Positions 24,101-38,672 of a DNA stretch of 64,000 bases are shown piece after piece. The notes beneath the pieces were generated by a model, which was not told where the DNA came from, did not search any database, and saw only the letters and a list, made by a program, of their open reading frames with translations. Origin of the DNA: Chrysogorgia sp. JL179-B06 (lineage: Eukaryota; Cnidaria; Anthozoa; Scleralcyonacea; Chrysogorgiidae); the NCBI GenBank assembly GCA_035772405.1, contig JAYKKM010000350.1, positions 2,351,001-2,415,000 of the forward strand. The letters are read 5' to 3'. The position numbers and the translations under genes are program-made. Position 1 is the stretch's first letter. The number at the start of each line of letters is the position of its first letter.

Positions 24101-25970
24101 AATATATCACTACAATATAGTATTGCACCGTTCTTGATAAAACACGCAATATATCACTACAATATAGTATTGCGCCGTTCTTGATAAAACACGCAATATA
24201 TCACTACAATATAGTATTGCGCCGTTCTTGATAAAACACGCAACATATCACTACAATATAGTATTGCACCGTTTCTTGATAAAACACGCAACATATTATC
24301 ACTACAATATAGTATTGCGCCGTTCTTGATAAAACACGCAACATATCACTACAATATAGTATTGCGCCGTTCTTGATAAAACACGCAACATATATCACTA
24401 CAATATAGTATTGCACCGTTCTTGATAAAACACGCAACATATCATTACAATATAGTATTGCACCGTTCTTGATAAAACACGCAACATATCACTACAATAT
24501 AGTATTGCGCCGTTCTTGATAAAACACGCAATATATCACTACAATATAGTATTGCGCCGTTCTTGATAAAACACGCAACATATCACTACAATATAGTATT
24601 GCACCGTTCTTGATAAAACACGCAATATATCACTACAATATAGTATTGCGCCGTTCTTGATAAAACACGCAATATATCACTACAATATAGTATTGCGCCG
24701 TTCTTGATAAAACACGTAATATATCACTACAATATAGTATTGCGCCCGTTCTTGATTAAAACACGCAACATATCACTACAATATAGTATTGCACCGTTCT
24801 TGATAAAACACGCAACATATCACTTACAATATAGTATTGCGCCGTTCTTGATAAAACACGCAATATATCACTACAATATAGTATTGCGCCCGTTCTTGAT
24901 AAAACACGCAATATATCACTACAATATAGTATTGCGCCGTTCTTGATAAAACACGCAATATATCACTACAATATAGTATTGCGCCGTTCTTGATAAAACA
25001 CGCAACATATCACTACAATATAGTATTGCGCCGTTCTTGATAAAACACGCAACATATATCACTACAATATAGTATTGCACCGTTCTTGATAAAACACGCA
25101 ACATATCACTACAATATAGTATTGCGCCGTTCTTGATAAAACACGCAATATATCACTACAATATAGTATTGCGCCGTTCTTGATAAAACACGCAAACATA
25201 TCACTACAATATAGTATTGCACCGTTCTTGATAAAACAACGCAATATATCACTACAATATAGTATTGCGCCGTTCTTGATAAAACACGCAATATATCACT
25301 ACAATATAGTATTGCGCCGTTCTTGATAAAACACGCAATATATCACTACAATATAGTATTGCGCCACGCAACATATCTCTACAATATAGTATTGCACCGT
25401 TCTTGATAAAACACGCAACATATCACTACAATATAGTATTGCGCCGTTCTTGATAAAACACGCAATATATCACTACAATATAGTATTGCACCGTTCTTGA
25501 TAAAACACGCAATATATCACTACAATATAGTATTGCGCCGTTCTTGATAAAACACGCAATATATCACTATAATATAGTATTAATGCGCCGTTCTTGATAA
25601 AACACGCAATATATTATCACTACAATATAGTATTGCGCCGTTCTTGATAAAACACGCCAATATATCACTACAATATAGTATTAATTGCGCCGTTCTTGAT
25701 AAAACACGCAACATATCATTACAATATAGTATTGCGCCGTTCTTGATAAAACACGCAATATATCACTACAATATAGTGTTGCGCCGTTCTTGATAAAACA
25801 CGCAAATATATCACTACAATATAGTATTGCGCCGTTCTTGATAAAACCACGCAATATATCACTACAATATAGTATTGCGCCGTTCTTGATAAAACACGCA
25901 ATATATCACTACAATATAGTATTGCGCCGTTCTTGATAAAACACGCAACATATCACTACAATATAGTATT
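18124..25970. repeat. 47-bp satellite array, block B, with higher-order periods
   Basis: About 167 units. Variant units mark higher-order repeats. The short unit GATACGCAAC occurs at 18341, 19805 and 23432. The variant CTACAAGATAG occurs at about 18594, 20059 and 23687. The variant CACGTAATAT occurs at about 21085, 22268 and 24715. Spacings of about 1463, 1183 and 2447 bases recur, near 31, 25 and 52 units. The last 3.5 kb (from about 22445) is the duplicate of the array at 1-3527. Confidence 0.96.
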
Positions 25971-26499
25971 CTTTAAACTTGGGAGTTCAGCGTCCGCCGC
26001 GGTGTACATACATAAACAGTAGGTGTAATATACTGTGCTCCTTGCGGGGCTAAATTGGCAGAATACCCGTCCACTGTCACTGTTCTTTTGTGTTCGTATA
26101 TTATGTTGTATGCTTCTTAATCGTACTCAAATAAGCCAGCCAAAATACCAATACATTATGTTGTTATGGTTCGTTCTCATAGAGGCTAGGTCATTGCGTA
26201 TAAAACGCGAACGATTCCTATAAACTATGACAATAACAATGTTATTGCCTCGTTCTTTAAAAACCTTATTTGACTTACACACGCGAAATGTTATGTAAAA
26301 ACCTGTACCCATATATTCATAATCAACTTTATTCACAGTCATTGACTGTTGCCTCGTTTCTACGGTAAAACCCAGTAAAGCGCAATAATAATACTAACAA
26401 GACGCCCGCTAGGCGTTAACTCGGGCTACTTGAGTTAGTGGCTTGTTGAAAGACATTGTAGGCAAATTCAGCGATGTTGAATTCAATATACACAAATCT

Positions 26500-26690
26500 A
26501 TATAGACCTTATTCAAAAAATGGCTGCCGAATTAGTATTATTTTATATACATATAAATTGGCCCTTATGACCTAGTTTTAAAGTAAGAATCCTTTTCAAT
26601 TTCGTTACATGAAAACGAGTTCATAAGGGTCAATTTATATGCATATAAAAGAATACTAATTCTGGGGCGATTTTTGAATTTGGTCTAGTT
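26500..26690. mobile_element. Foldback element (MITE-like), copy B
   Basis: Duplicate of the element at 4050-4245, with one extra A in the left arm and one extra T in the loop. Confidence 0.75.
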
Positions 26691-27910
26691 GTAGGTACAA
26701 TGTTACATGTAATGATATTGATACACCTGTCAGCAATAACATAGTGTTGGCCAACGGCTTTGATTATATGAAGGTGAGTTGGCTCAGTATCCAAGCTCGC
26801 TTACTGAGAAGTCTGCCCAACCAAATGAGCCATCCTGTTTGCTGACCTAATCCAGTTCTAGCCAACAGGGTCAGCCTGGCAAGCAAGCCGGCCTGTGCTC
26901 ATGTAATAACAATTCATATGGTCAGTCTGGCAAACAGGTTTAGTTTGAGCAAGCATTAAATCTCAGTGTATAAGGCATAGCAGTAAATCAAACCATTTAG
27001 CTGGCAGTAGCAAGGTGTCATAAGTTATTATAAATGTAATTCAAAATCATTATTTCTTTGAAGTTATATAACATTTTGAGCCAGTAAACATATTCATAAT
27101 TTTAGCATATTTATTATTTGAGAGGCTTTATACATACTAGTGACTAGTCCAGTGGGCCGGCCAGCTAGCTAATTGTAATATAAATTAGATAGATTACTGC
27201 ATAGTTAACGTTACTGTCCCGGTTAGCGAGCCAACTCGCTTTCCATGGTGTCAGAGAATATATACTGTGTGTTCATTTGTAAGCATTCGCATATAATAAT
27301 ATGAACAATCGATACAAACTTACTGATAACCCAGAACATTTTGGAGCTCCATTTTAAGCTTACAGGTAAAATATCAAGTGAAACAAGGTTATTCAATGGC
27401 AACATTGCATATTATTAGTCATCACTCATCATAGAATAGATGAATTGATAACCAGCCAAACAATAACAAACTCTTTACTCCTTCATGATCTTGATAGTTG
27501 GTATGGGTGTCAGAGATTTATAATAATCGGTACAAACTTACTGATAACAACATTGTGGAGCACCATTTTAAGCTTACAGGTAAAACATCAAGTGAAACAG
27601 GGTAAAATTCGAATATAATTGCTGCCGTAGGCAGCACACTAATCTTGACTTGGGTTGCTGTGTCTCGTACCCAGTCCTTTTACCGAGCTATGTATAGCTG
27701 ACCAGATCTCGATTTGTTAAATTTTGCGTTTGTTATGTTTGTGTGTCGGCATACGTCATCCATATGTGCTCGAACGTGACTCAACTGCGCATGTTCCGCC
27801 ACCACGCTGCCAGCTGTTTGTTTTCTTCTCGAAGTTCTCGACAATTCCTTCACAGGAAATTCACGTTGTTTATGTCTTTATTTTGTCTTTACTTTCTCGT
27901 GGAAAGTATT
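26691..27910. other. Non-coding stretch, copy B of 4246-5460
   Basis: Same sequence as 4246-5460 with scattered one-base indels (for example CCATGGTGTC at 27243 against CCATGGGTGTC at 4794). No gene. Confidence 0.6.
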
Positions 27911-27911
27911 C

Positions 27912-28207
27912 ATCAAGGCCATGAAGGTTTCAGTGGCCAGTCTCGAGAAAAGCAGTGCTCTTTCATGAATTTATCAGCGCTGTTAACAGCACAAGCTATT
28001 GGGCTTCCAGTTACGAAGTGGAACTCGACAACCATCGACAATATATTTAATAGTACAAGGAGACAACATGTACTTGAATGCTGTTAACCATGATCTCATT
28101 CCTCGTCAGGGATTTCTGTCGTTTGAACAACTTACCAACCGTTGTTTGTTGCCGTTGGTTAGAAGACAACTTGTCCTGTCGAATGTCGATCAGTGATCGA
28201 CACAAAT
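27912..28207 (+). pseudogene. Decayed KQC...GD.MYL domain fragment, copy B
   Basis: Same fragment as 5460-5769. An extra T near 28122 changes the downstream frame (GFLSFEQL in place of GFLSLNNLPTVV). Two copies of a supposedly identical locus that differ in frame fit either pseudogene drift or residual sequencing indels. Confidence 0.4.
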
Positions 28208-29432
28208 ATATCGCCCGTTGAGACACAAAACAATATTGATCTGCCCAACTGTATATGTAATAAACTGTACATGGAACTGTCTTCAAGAAATTATTTACCT
28301 CAACTTTGTGAAAATTCAGTGGATTTGTCCATTTTGTGAAAATTCAGTGCACAATGGGAATTATTTGTGTGTCATGGATAACCATAATATTTGGTATGCA
28401 ATAAATACAATATTACAAGTTCTTTGGGAAAATAAAATACAGTGGTTGCAGTTGACTGTGTGTATTCCGAAACGACAATTACAGTATAAATATGGAGTCG
28501 TGGTCATGTGCAATGAACTAATACATCACAAAGATCTTGAAAGTATCGCATTCTCAACAAATAAAATTAATAGACCGATATAAATAATGGTGCAACAATA
28601 TTGTAAACTTCTGTTACATACCATTGTTCGCTTGCTTTGTCATAACATATCACACACTTGCGATTCCACTGACAGCTTTGCCACAGTAAGAAGCATGATT
28701 TATAGTGGCAGTGATTTATCAGAAATTTGTTTACCAATCACCAACTACATTACTGTAGTCATAATGTATACTGTCTATCCAGTCAAAAGCCTTGCAAATT
28801 ATATTCAGATAAGTGATAATCATTTGTAATTTAAGTCTGCTGTATTTAAAATATTTAAAATAATTGATAGAAATGTGTACATAACTACAGTGGATTCATT
28901 TTTGAAATTTTATTAAAAATTAGGCTTCCCATGACTTTCGAGGCAGCACTTCCCCTTGCGATAGTAACTTCTAGTATATGAAACAATAAACTGTAGCATC
29001 GATTTTATTTTGTATAACATAACAATAAACAATACAGGCAACAAAGCATCAAGGGCTCCGCTCGAAACGTCAGTATCTCGTCACTAAATCCTTGCCAGTT
29101 TACCACCTTTTCACTTTGCTATATAAAAATATTACTGTTACCTCAGAACAGTTGACATTTTCCATACAGCATTCATATGTTGAGTCTGATATTTCTCGAA
29201 ATCGTAGACCAACCCATTTCGAAAGCGATCGGGATTGTGAGCGTATATAAGATCAAGATACTTGCCAGCCACATCAAAGATTTTCAGTGAAGAGCACTCA
29301 AAGAAAGGAGATCAGATACTGTTTTGGCGCATGAATATATGGTGTTTTCAGTTTCGCATAGGTGAAAAGCCTGGGTACGAGGTTGATCGGGATGATGCAA
29401 TAATTAGCCTTAGAAACGACTGCGGGGGGCAC
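28208..29432. other. Non-coding stretch, copy B of 5770-6976
   Basis: Includes the degraded ribozyme-like repeat fragment (GGGCTCCGCTCGAAACGTCA near 29054) and MITE-end fragment CCTGGGTACGAGGTTG (near 29370). No supported gene. Confidence 0.55.
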
Positions 29433-29578
29433 TTAAAGAATGTGTGTCAACCGGCATGCATTGCGCGCTTTTGTTATTATTATGATTCCAGGAGTGATAC
29501 TTCATTTTATATTCGCGTATTGACCAGAATACAATCGCAACACGCAACTGATTTCAAAACCTTTAAAATCAGCTTAAA

Positions 29579-30785
29579 ATGTCTGATTCCGACTCTGATC
29601 TGGCTGTGTCTCTCTACGATCCGGAAGACAATCTTAATTTTTACGGTTCTCCGGTTGAAAGAGACAATATATCGGAGCCTGAGCTTGAAGAGACTGCGTA
29701 TACTGCCAATGCTGTCGCTAGGTAAGTTCGAATTTTCAGTAATTTGTTGACATATATTATGCCTTTATATCCGTACCTATCTCAATATCTATTTGTTGTG
29801 TTTATTTCGCAGTTTTGCAGCTGTAAGAACACGTGCAGCAGACGTAGTGGAAGAAAGAAGCGTGGCTGTCCGTGCCGTGATGAAAATTTGCATTGTTGCG
29901 ACAAATGTTCGTGTGGGACAAAGAATTCTTGTTGTAAAAACAAGGAACAATGTGCTGTCGGTAGTACGAATGCAGATGCTGGAAAGAATGCTTTTGAACC
30001 CCATCAAGCAGCAATCCAGGATGCCAAACTTGAAATTACGGTAAGTTTACCGTGCAACGCATTCTGTATTATCGTATATAAATATACAAGAAAAAACTTT
30101 TCACATTGTGCGTCCTAATAAATAATTCATTGTTTTTTTCCATTCTTCGACTCAGTTCAATATGGCTGTCACGAAATTTGGCATTTCGTATATACACATA
30201 ACCAGTCTATCAATGCATTAGACACATTTGAAACGGTGTTTTTATATATGCATATATTTTAATAGGCTGTTCTGGTTTACATGTTTATAATCAATTTATT
30301 TATTTTATTATAGGACTTTGTTGAAGGATTGACTGCTGATCAAAAAGACAACATTCTGCTGAATTTGTTATCCAATGGCAAAGGCAGTTTGGATTGTCAA
30401 GTTCGGCCCTGGTGGAGTTCCACCTGTCCCGGATGGAAAACCTAGCTGGTGTGTGTGTGGTGTCTGTCGGGTAATGCCTACAGAAGAGGAGAATAAATGT
30501 TGTCGCAAGATCCGATGTGTTACATCATTTGTAACCTTTCAGAACACATGTACTGACAGGGATGTCTTGATCATTTGCATTAGAGCAAGATGTGACATAA
30601 GAGTTGAAGATCCTGACTATTCCACAAACAGTTACCGCAAAGCTGCTTACCGTCAGTATATCCTTTGGAGGTACAAGAAATTGGGAAGGGGCAATCGAAG
30701 GGTGTGCCCATCATGTGTAGTATTGGCAATCAGACATATTTTCCCAGCTGATGATGGAAACTATATGGGTTTCAAGAGAGCTTGA
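29579..30785 (+). CDS. P2X7 ballast-domain-like zinc protein, three exons, same frameshift (copy B)
   Basis: Exons 29579-29721, 29821-30040 and 30314-30785, matching copy A. One coding substitution was seen (GTTGAAGAT for GTAGAAGAT at about 30604, synonymous Val). The one-base discord between DFVEGLTADQKDNILLNLL and the ballast frame is present here too. It therefore predates the duplication, or is shared because both copies come from the same assembled reads. The intron 2 length differs slightly (AAAAAACTT at 30092 against AAAACTT). Confidence 0.72.
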
Positions 30786-32017
30786 CATTATTTTGTAATT
30801 ATTTCATACATGATTTACTGTAATCTCTGTAATAAGCCCCCTCTCTCAAATATTCACCTTGTTTTAGATGAAGAAATGTGAAAGTGCCCCTAGTCCCCCA
30901 CCCCCATACTACCCATTCATACAAAAGCACAAGTGTTTTCATAAGGTCTTATGGTTTTCATTGCACATTGTACTGTGCTTGAACAAAGTGTCTGAGCAAA
31001 TAAGCCACCAGGGGCTTATCAGAAAGATTACAGTATCAGTTTTAATAGTCGTCTACAATTCATTATTGCATATTGTATTTGTTGATTACTAAAATCATGA
31101 CACAAATCATTTGTTTGGAAAATGCTTTGTATAAGTCAGGAAAATATGGCACATTGCCAGATAATGGATAAATATGTACAAACGTCAGACACAGATTATT
31201 ATCTTACAGCTACTATGTTCTTCATGCACAATGAGCATACAAACATAATTCCTCATATCTCAGAATATAGCATATATTATAATGCTATATGGCATGGAAA
31301 ATTAGGCATTATCCATAAATGACTGGGGATAATATTATATCCTTTTTGTGCATTCAAATCACGAGTAATGACCATACATATTATTAATACAATAAGGATT
31401 GTGAATATATCCCGTCAACTGGCGAGTTCCACTGACGAGTAAAATTGTCTGGCATTAGACAGTAAAATAGTCTGGCGTTAGACAGAGTAAAATACAGTAG
31501 GCACATTCGGGCCCGTTGCCAGTAATGGGTAAACAAAAGACACCGGCAGATAGTTCTGTTAACCCATTAACTGGCAGTACTTTTCCACTGATGAGTAAAA
31601 TATTATTTGTTTCAATGCATGCACAAAGAGGAACTAAAATCCAGTCTTTTATGAAAATTGTTATACAAAGACATTTGTCTGATTAAAATTTGAGTAGTGA
31701 AAAAAGTACTCAGTATTATTAATAGCATGAAAACACTGAGCAATAATTATGACAAGAGTCTTTTATAAATCAGTCCAAACAGTTTGTTTTTATGTTGGCT
31801 TTGCAAATCGGGAAAGGGACTGCTTAACAACATCCGCAGTAGCTGGTACTGGCTTCATACCAATTGATTTGGATATTCTGTTTGGATGATTTTCAGGCAA
31901 ATTCATCTTCTTCAAGATGCTGTCCTTGTCATCAACCTTTCTTTGCAGGACTCCAGATGAACTCACCATGGGTACTTTGAGGAGACTGGAGAGGGCAGTT
32001 GATTTTCCCCTCTCATT
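30786..32017. other. Spacer between convergent genes, copy B
   Basis: Copy of 8328-9563 including the GAGTAAAAT/CTGGCATTAGACAG repeats (31415-31595). Several one-base indels relative to A (for example TTTTCAGGCAAATT at 31890 against TTTTCAAGGCAAATT at 9432). Confidence 0.5.
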
Positions 32018-32194
32018 CTAGTCATCAAGAATTTCCAGTAGGTGACTAGCAAATTCATTGTGGCTTTTCTCAGCCATTCCAACCAGATCTTTTTGCACCA
32101 GCCATTGATTATAAACGTCCATTCGCAGGCCAATTCGGTGTACTTCAATGCCTAGTTTTGGCCTGCCGCGCTTTGGCAACGAAGACGACGCCAT
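32018..32194 (-). CDS. 58-aa basic protein with KRGRPK motif (copy B)
   Basis: ATG at 32194, TAG at 32018-32020. Identical in sequence to the copy at 9564-9740, so the comments there apply. Confidence 0.58.
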   Translation of the reverse strand: MASSSLPKRGRPKLGIEVHRIGLRMDVYNQWLVQKDLVGMAEKSHNEFASHLLEILDD

Positions 32195-32710
32195 ATATGT
32201 AAATTATATTGTGTTTTCTCTCGAAATATAACACGCTCTAATTCAAAGTATTATTATACTTGGTGGAATATTATAAAATATACGATTTGCAGCAAGGATT
32301 GACAATATATTGAACGGATTGCTTCGATATGCAATATCACAGCAATTTCTCTGCCAAGAAAATGGCCGCCGAGTTCATTAAGCGCGCAATGCATGCCGGT
32401 TGACACACATTCTTTAATTTTGCGCATGTGTAGTAATCCCACATTCATAGTCGCGCTCACTAGTCTACAAATTTAGTCAAAAATGATGCAATAATTGCCA
32501 TTTCGCGACATTGACAAAAGAAAAATAATAAACCGAGCCCTTTTTAAGACTCGTGCTCCCCCCACAGGGGGAGGCCCGAGTAACTAGGAGTAATCAAAGA
32601 TTATGTAAGTGCGTTCTACGCATGAGCAAATGGTGAATGAAGATTTGTTTACAAACATCACGGTGTACAATAAACAGTAGGTGTGGATTCTCGTCAGCCT
32701 CAAAGAGATA

Positions 32711-32760
32711 AGGAAACTTCTCGACGTTTCAAGCCAAGACCCTTCGTCAGGAGAGTTCGT
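32711..32760 (-). ncRNA. Hammerhead-ribozyme-like motif (copy B)
   Basis: Same minus-strand motif as 10257-10306 (CTGACGA ... GAAACGTC with TCTC/GAGA stem I), inside the long form of the dispersed repeat. Confidence 0.48.
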
Positions 32761-32944
32761 GTTTCAATATACTGTGCTCCTTGCGCGCCTAAATTGCAGA
32801 ATACCCGTCCACTGTCACTGTTCTTTTGTGTTCGTATATTATGTAGTTTGCTTCTTAATCGTACTCAAATAAGCCAGCCAAAATACCAATACATTATGTT
32901 GTTATGGTTCGTTCTCATAGAGGCTAGGTCATTGCGTATTTTCA

Positions 32945-34390
32945 AAATCTTCTCAGTAAAGAAATCGGCCAAATCAGTTGCCACGTTTACTTTGGTTTCG
33001 AGGATGGCAGTTTCTGTTCAGCCTTCCGATGCATGACCTTATCATATTTGAAAAGAGCCCCTCGTATTTGAAAAGAGCCCCTACACCCTTCTCGTGTAAC
33101 TAATCCCTAGGTGATACATATGTCACCATCATTACGTTGCTTGAAAAATATCAAAGCCGCAACTTGCCAGTTATTTTTATTCACTGTTGGACCCTCCCAA
33201 GAGCGAAGACGAACACAATTAAGATAGCTGAAAATACTGACGAACGCAACATTGAGGCGGTCTGCAGCAATGCTATGATGTGGATATTGATTGGTCTTTG
33301 GTACCAACAAAGTTGCACAATGTGAGTATTTCCTGGACCCAGGTTCTTTTTAATTTACATCCATTTATAGCTTCATAATAGCTGTTATTGGAAAAAGATG
33401 GGATGAGCTTTTAAGTTATTTATGGCGCCAAAACACAGCTGTGCAATACTATTTTCTTAATAGGTTTGTGAAATATGGGCCAAGACCCGTTAGGGTTAGA
33501 AAAACTCGTTAGGCGGGGGGTTAGGGTTAGGATAAAAGTTGTTTCGGGTTAGCCAATATTTGACAATTAAGGATAATCGTGAATCTCATGTGAGAGACTA
33601 TGTTGGCCAACTGCCAAGAACATGAAGCAAAAAAAACCACGGTTTTGATTGGCATTATATCGTTGGTGGCTTATACAATGGGACATGCGTCCCTCACAGT
33701 TAAAGAAGCCTGGAATGAACCAGTTGTAATTTAGGTGAGCACATGAATCAGAATAAACGTCATAAAAATTACATTTGTGTTGCGTTAATTTTTGTTGCGT
33801 TCTCTTATATTGTTTTGGGAAAACATTCTAACAAAACTATTTAATGTATTTTTATATCAGCAATGTTTAACACCGTGTTAACGTTCTGCATATTGGAACT
33901 AGCGAGTATCGTCGCGTCGGTCAATCCTGTCCTAGTTTAACTGCCTTCACTGACTTACCGGTAACTCTCTATACAAAAACGTAATAATTAATACACTTCG
34001 CTTTTACGCCATTTTACACCACATCGTCAATATTTATAACGCGCATAAACAATGAAATGAAACTACACTGTGTAAATCGGTTTTAATCATTCACATATAT
34101 ATTATGCACCATATTATATACCATGTACTCTTCTCTACTCTCTAGTCAGTCACTCATGTGCAAAAAACTCTTGCTCACTGCACATTATATATTTGAGAAT
34201 TGAGGGGATTAACTGAAATCGCGTTGGCGGTGGTCGCGCCATTTCACAACGTGGCGTCGCTTACTGTTCAAGAGTATTCGTGTAAAACGCGTAAAAGTAA
34301 ATCTTATTTGCGTTGCCTAACGTTTTTTTTATAAAAAATGAAGTTCGCGGACGATCTTTAGTAGGACCCGCTGTAACTCATGTTATTGAC
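32945..34390. other. Intergenic stretch, copy B of 10490-11950
   Basis: No supported gene. Contains the telomere-like patch near 33487-33532 (GTTAGGGTTAG ... GGGGGGTTAGGGTTAGGA). Confidence 0.6.
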
Positions 34391-34394
34391 CAAT

Positions 34395-34965
34395 TTAGCA
34401 AAAAATGGCACCGTGAATCTCACCGGGAAAATGACACCGGTAAAAATGGCACTAAATAAAACAAACTAAATAATTAAAAAGACTATATAATGTTAAAATA
34501 GAAATCTGGTTCCTTCCAACACCTCTCAAAAACTCTCTAACGACCTTCCAATCATAAAGTTTCAATCATATGAAACTTTCATCGTATTTATGAGCTTTCT
34601 AGAAATCATTATCATAGCAACCTAGTATTTCATTGGTTGTTTTAAAAGCATCAGTGCAACGTATCAGTGCAAACATAATTGTATCAACATAATTGTATCA
34701 TTCAAAGCATCAGTGCAATCAAGTATATTGGAATTTGCTAAATTAATGGCAATAACTTATTGAGATGCTAATTCTATAGAAATTCACAATTGAAAGGTAT
34801 GCATAACTCATTTAATGGTATGTTTTTCGCCGAAAATGTGTAGCGAAAAATTACAGTTTGAGTTTCATGGGTAGTGCCATTTTTTCCGTGTCACTCATTA
34901 TTCCAGTGCCATTTTTACGGTTGCCATTTCTTCCGGTGACATTTTTACCGGTGTCATTCCGCTCA
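34395..34965. repeat. Inverted clusters of GGTAAAAATGGCACC-type motifs, copy B
   Basis: Duplicate of 11950-12520. Confidence 0.5.
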
Positions 34966-35087
34966 CCGTTTATCACACTGTGTTACCAGGCACAGTGTGG
35001 TAGAGTTTGAGTAACTGTCGTCGGTCGTGGTCGATAAATATTATTTTTAACGTTAATGTAACGCAAACGTAGTGTAATATAACACTA

Positions 35088-36000
35088 CAGCTGTGCCTCA
35101 AACGTATATGAAATGGCTTGAAAATACGTCCACTTTCCATTATCTAATAAACTGTGCCGACGATATAAACATTTAATACGCTGCATCCAGGCATACTTTG
35201 TTTGTAGGATAAACTCACCGTGTAATATTAACTGGTGTAACCATCATATAAATGAATGTTTTAAACGGTAAAAAAATACCTTGGCCAAGGTTATTATCTA
35301 TGTTTTATGTTGTTTGCATTTTTTTCATGCGGTGAAATTTTTTCTGATTTTCCCATACACTTTTCAAAAATAACAATTTCGTTTAAATAATTAAGTAAAA
35401 CAGTTAAAAGACTCCAAGTTATCAACTGCGACTTTTTTATTACGACCTACTCATTCCATTGAGTTTCTAGTAGTGTATTTGCCTGAGATAAACTAGAGTC
35501 CAGACCAAAACCAACCAATGCTCGCCGCTACAAATTTAGTTTGACTCTAGCTTTGACGTTTAAAACCAAGGTCCAAAGTCGAAGTTTTACTATTCAACAC
35601 CATAACTCCATAAGTTTGACGTTTCGACCATACATTACTATAAAGGCGTCACCCCTACTGCCGCTACACTTCCTAATTATAAGCTCTGCCTCAAGCGTAT
35701 ATGAAATGACTTGAAAATACGTCCCCTTTCCATAATTCCATGATCTAATAAAACTGTGCCGACGATCCAGGCATACGTTGTTTCTAGGATTAATTTAAAA
35801 CCCCTTACCGTGTAATATTAACTGCTGTAACCATCATATAAATGAATGTTTTAAATTCAATCCGAAACATGTCATTTTGCCGCATGGAATACCTTGGCCA
35901 AGGTTTATTAGCGCACGCTGAGAGCCTTGCAAAAATATGTCATCAGTATCGGCGGCATCAAAAAGCGCATGGTTATTATTATATCTATGTTTTATGTTGT
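35088..36000. repeat. Two direct copies of a ~220-315-bp sequence, copy B
   Basis: Duplicate of 12640-13570. Confidence 0.68.
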
Positions 36001-36077
36001 TTTGATTTTTCTGATGCCTACCATTCTCCGCCTTTATTTACCAAATTTATAATTTATTTTTAAACTTGGCATCCGCC

Positions 36078-36660
36078 AGCCAACTCAGTGACCGACATGT
36101 TAATTCGCTTCCATATCATTTTCTTCTCGGTAGATGAGCAATCTGAACTCACCATTCGATTCCTCATACAATTCTGCGTACAATAACATGCAATTCGCCC
36201 TTTCAATTTTCAAACTACTATTTATTTGAAATTTTTCAACTTCCGTTATGTAGCGCGCGCTTGTTGACTCAGTGACAGACATGTTAATTCGCTTCCATAT
36301 CAGTTTCTGCTCAGTAGATGAGCAATCTGAGCACACCATTCGATTCCTCATATAATTCTGCGTACAATAACATGCACTTCGCCCTTTCAATTTTCAAACT
36401 ACTATTTATTTGAAATTTTTCAACTTCCGTTATGTAGCGCGCGCTTCTTGACCCAGTGACAGACGGAGTGTTAATTCGCTTCCATATCATTTTCTGCTCG
36501 GTAGATGAGCAATTTAATTCGCTTCCATATCATTTTCTGCTCGGTAGATGAGCAATCTGAACACACCATTCGATTCCTTATACAATTATGCGTGCAATAA
36601 CATGCAATTCGCCCGTTCAATTTTCAAACTACTATTTATTTGAAATTTTTCAAATTATTC
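36078..36660. repeat. ~184-bp tandem repeat, copy B
   Basis: Duplicate of 13630-14215 with the same three units plus a partial one. Confidence 0.88.
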
Positions 36661-36693
36661 CAACACTCGAAATTTTCCTTCACCATAAATCCT

Positions 36694-37290
<597 letters not shown>

Positions 37291-37367
37291 TAAAATAACC
37301 CGTAGAAAAGCAAATAAAATGTACAAATATCTTTTTTATCAACGCGTAAATTCTCCTTACTGCGTAT

Positions 37368-37490
37368 GATGGCGCCGTGATGTCTAATTGATGGCGTACG
37401 ATGGCTAATTGATGGCGTATGATGGCTAATTGATGGCGTAGGATGGCTAATTGATGGCATATGATGGCTAATTGATGGCGTATCACGATG
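37368..37490. repeat. 21-bp minisatellite, copy B
   Basis: Duplicate of 15690-15805 with a slightly different unit series (TAGGATGGCTAATT and GCATATGATGGC variants). Confidence 0.82.
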
Positions 37491-37570
37491 GCGTAATCCA
37501 TCCATGTTATATAGCCTGATATAAACACGGTAACTGACCAATCACAGCGTGCGTAAGACACAACTTATTT

Positions 37571-38672
<1,102 letters not shown>

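Larger units (their letters stand above)
29437..32413. mobile_element. TTAA-flanked transposon carrying two convergent genes, copy B
   Basis: Duplicate of 6981-9959 with the same 34-bp inverted ends and flanking TTAA (29433-29436 and 32414-32417). It moved as part of the large duplication, not by transposition, because the flanks match too. Confidence 0.85.

Noticed and set aside
18545..25901. Many 60-80-aa minus-strand frames (MLRVLSRTAQYYIVV...)
   Set aside because: They are translations of the 47-bp satellite, which stays open for about four units; there is no independent coding evidence.
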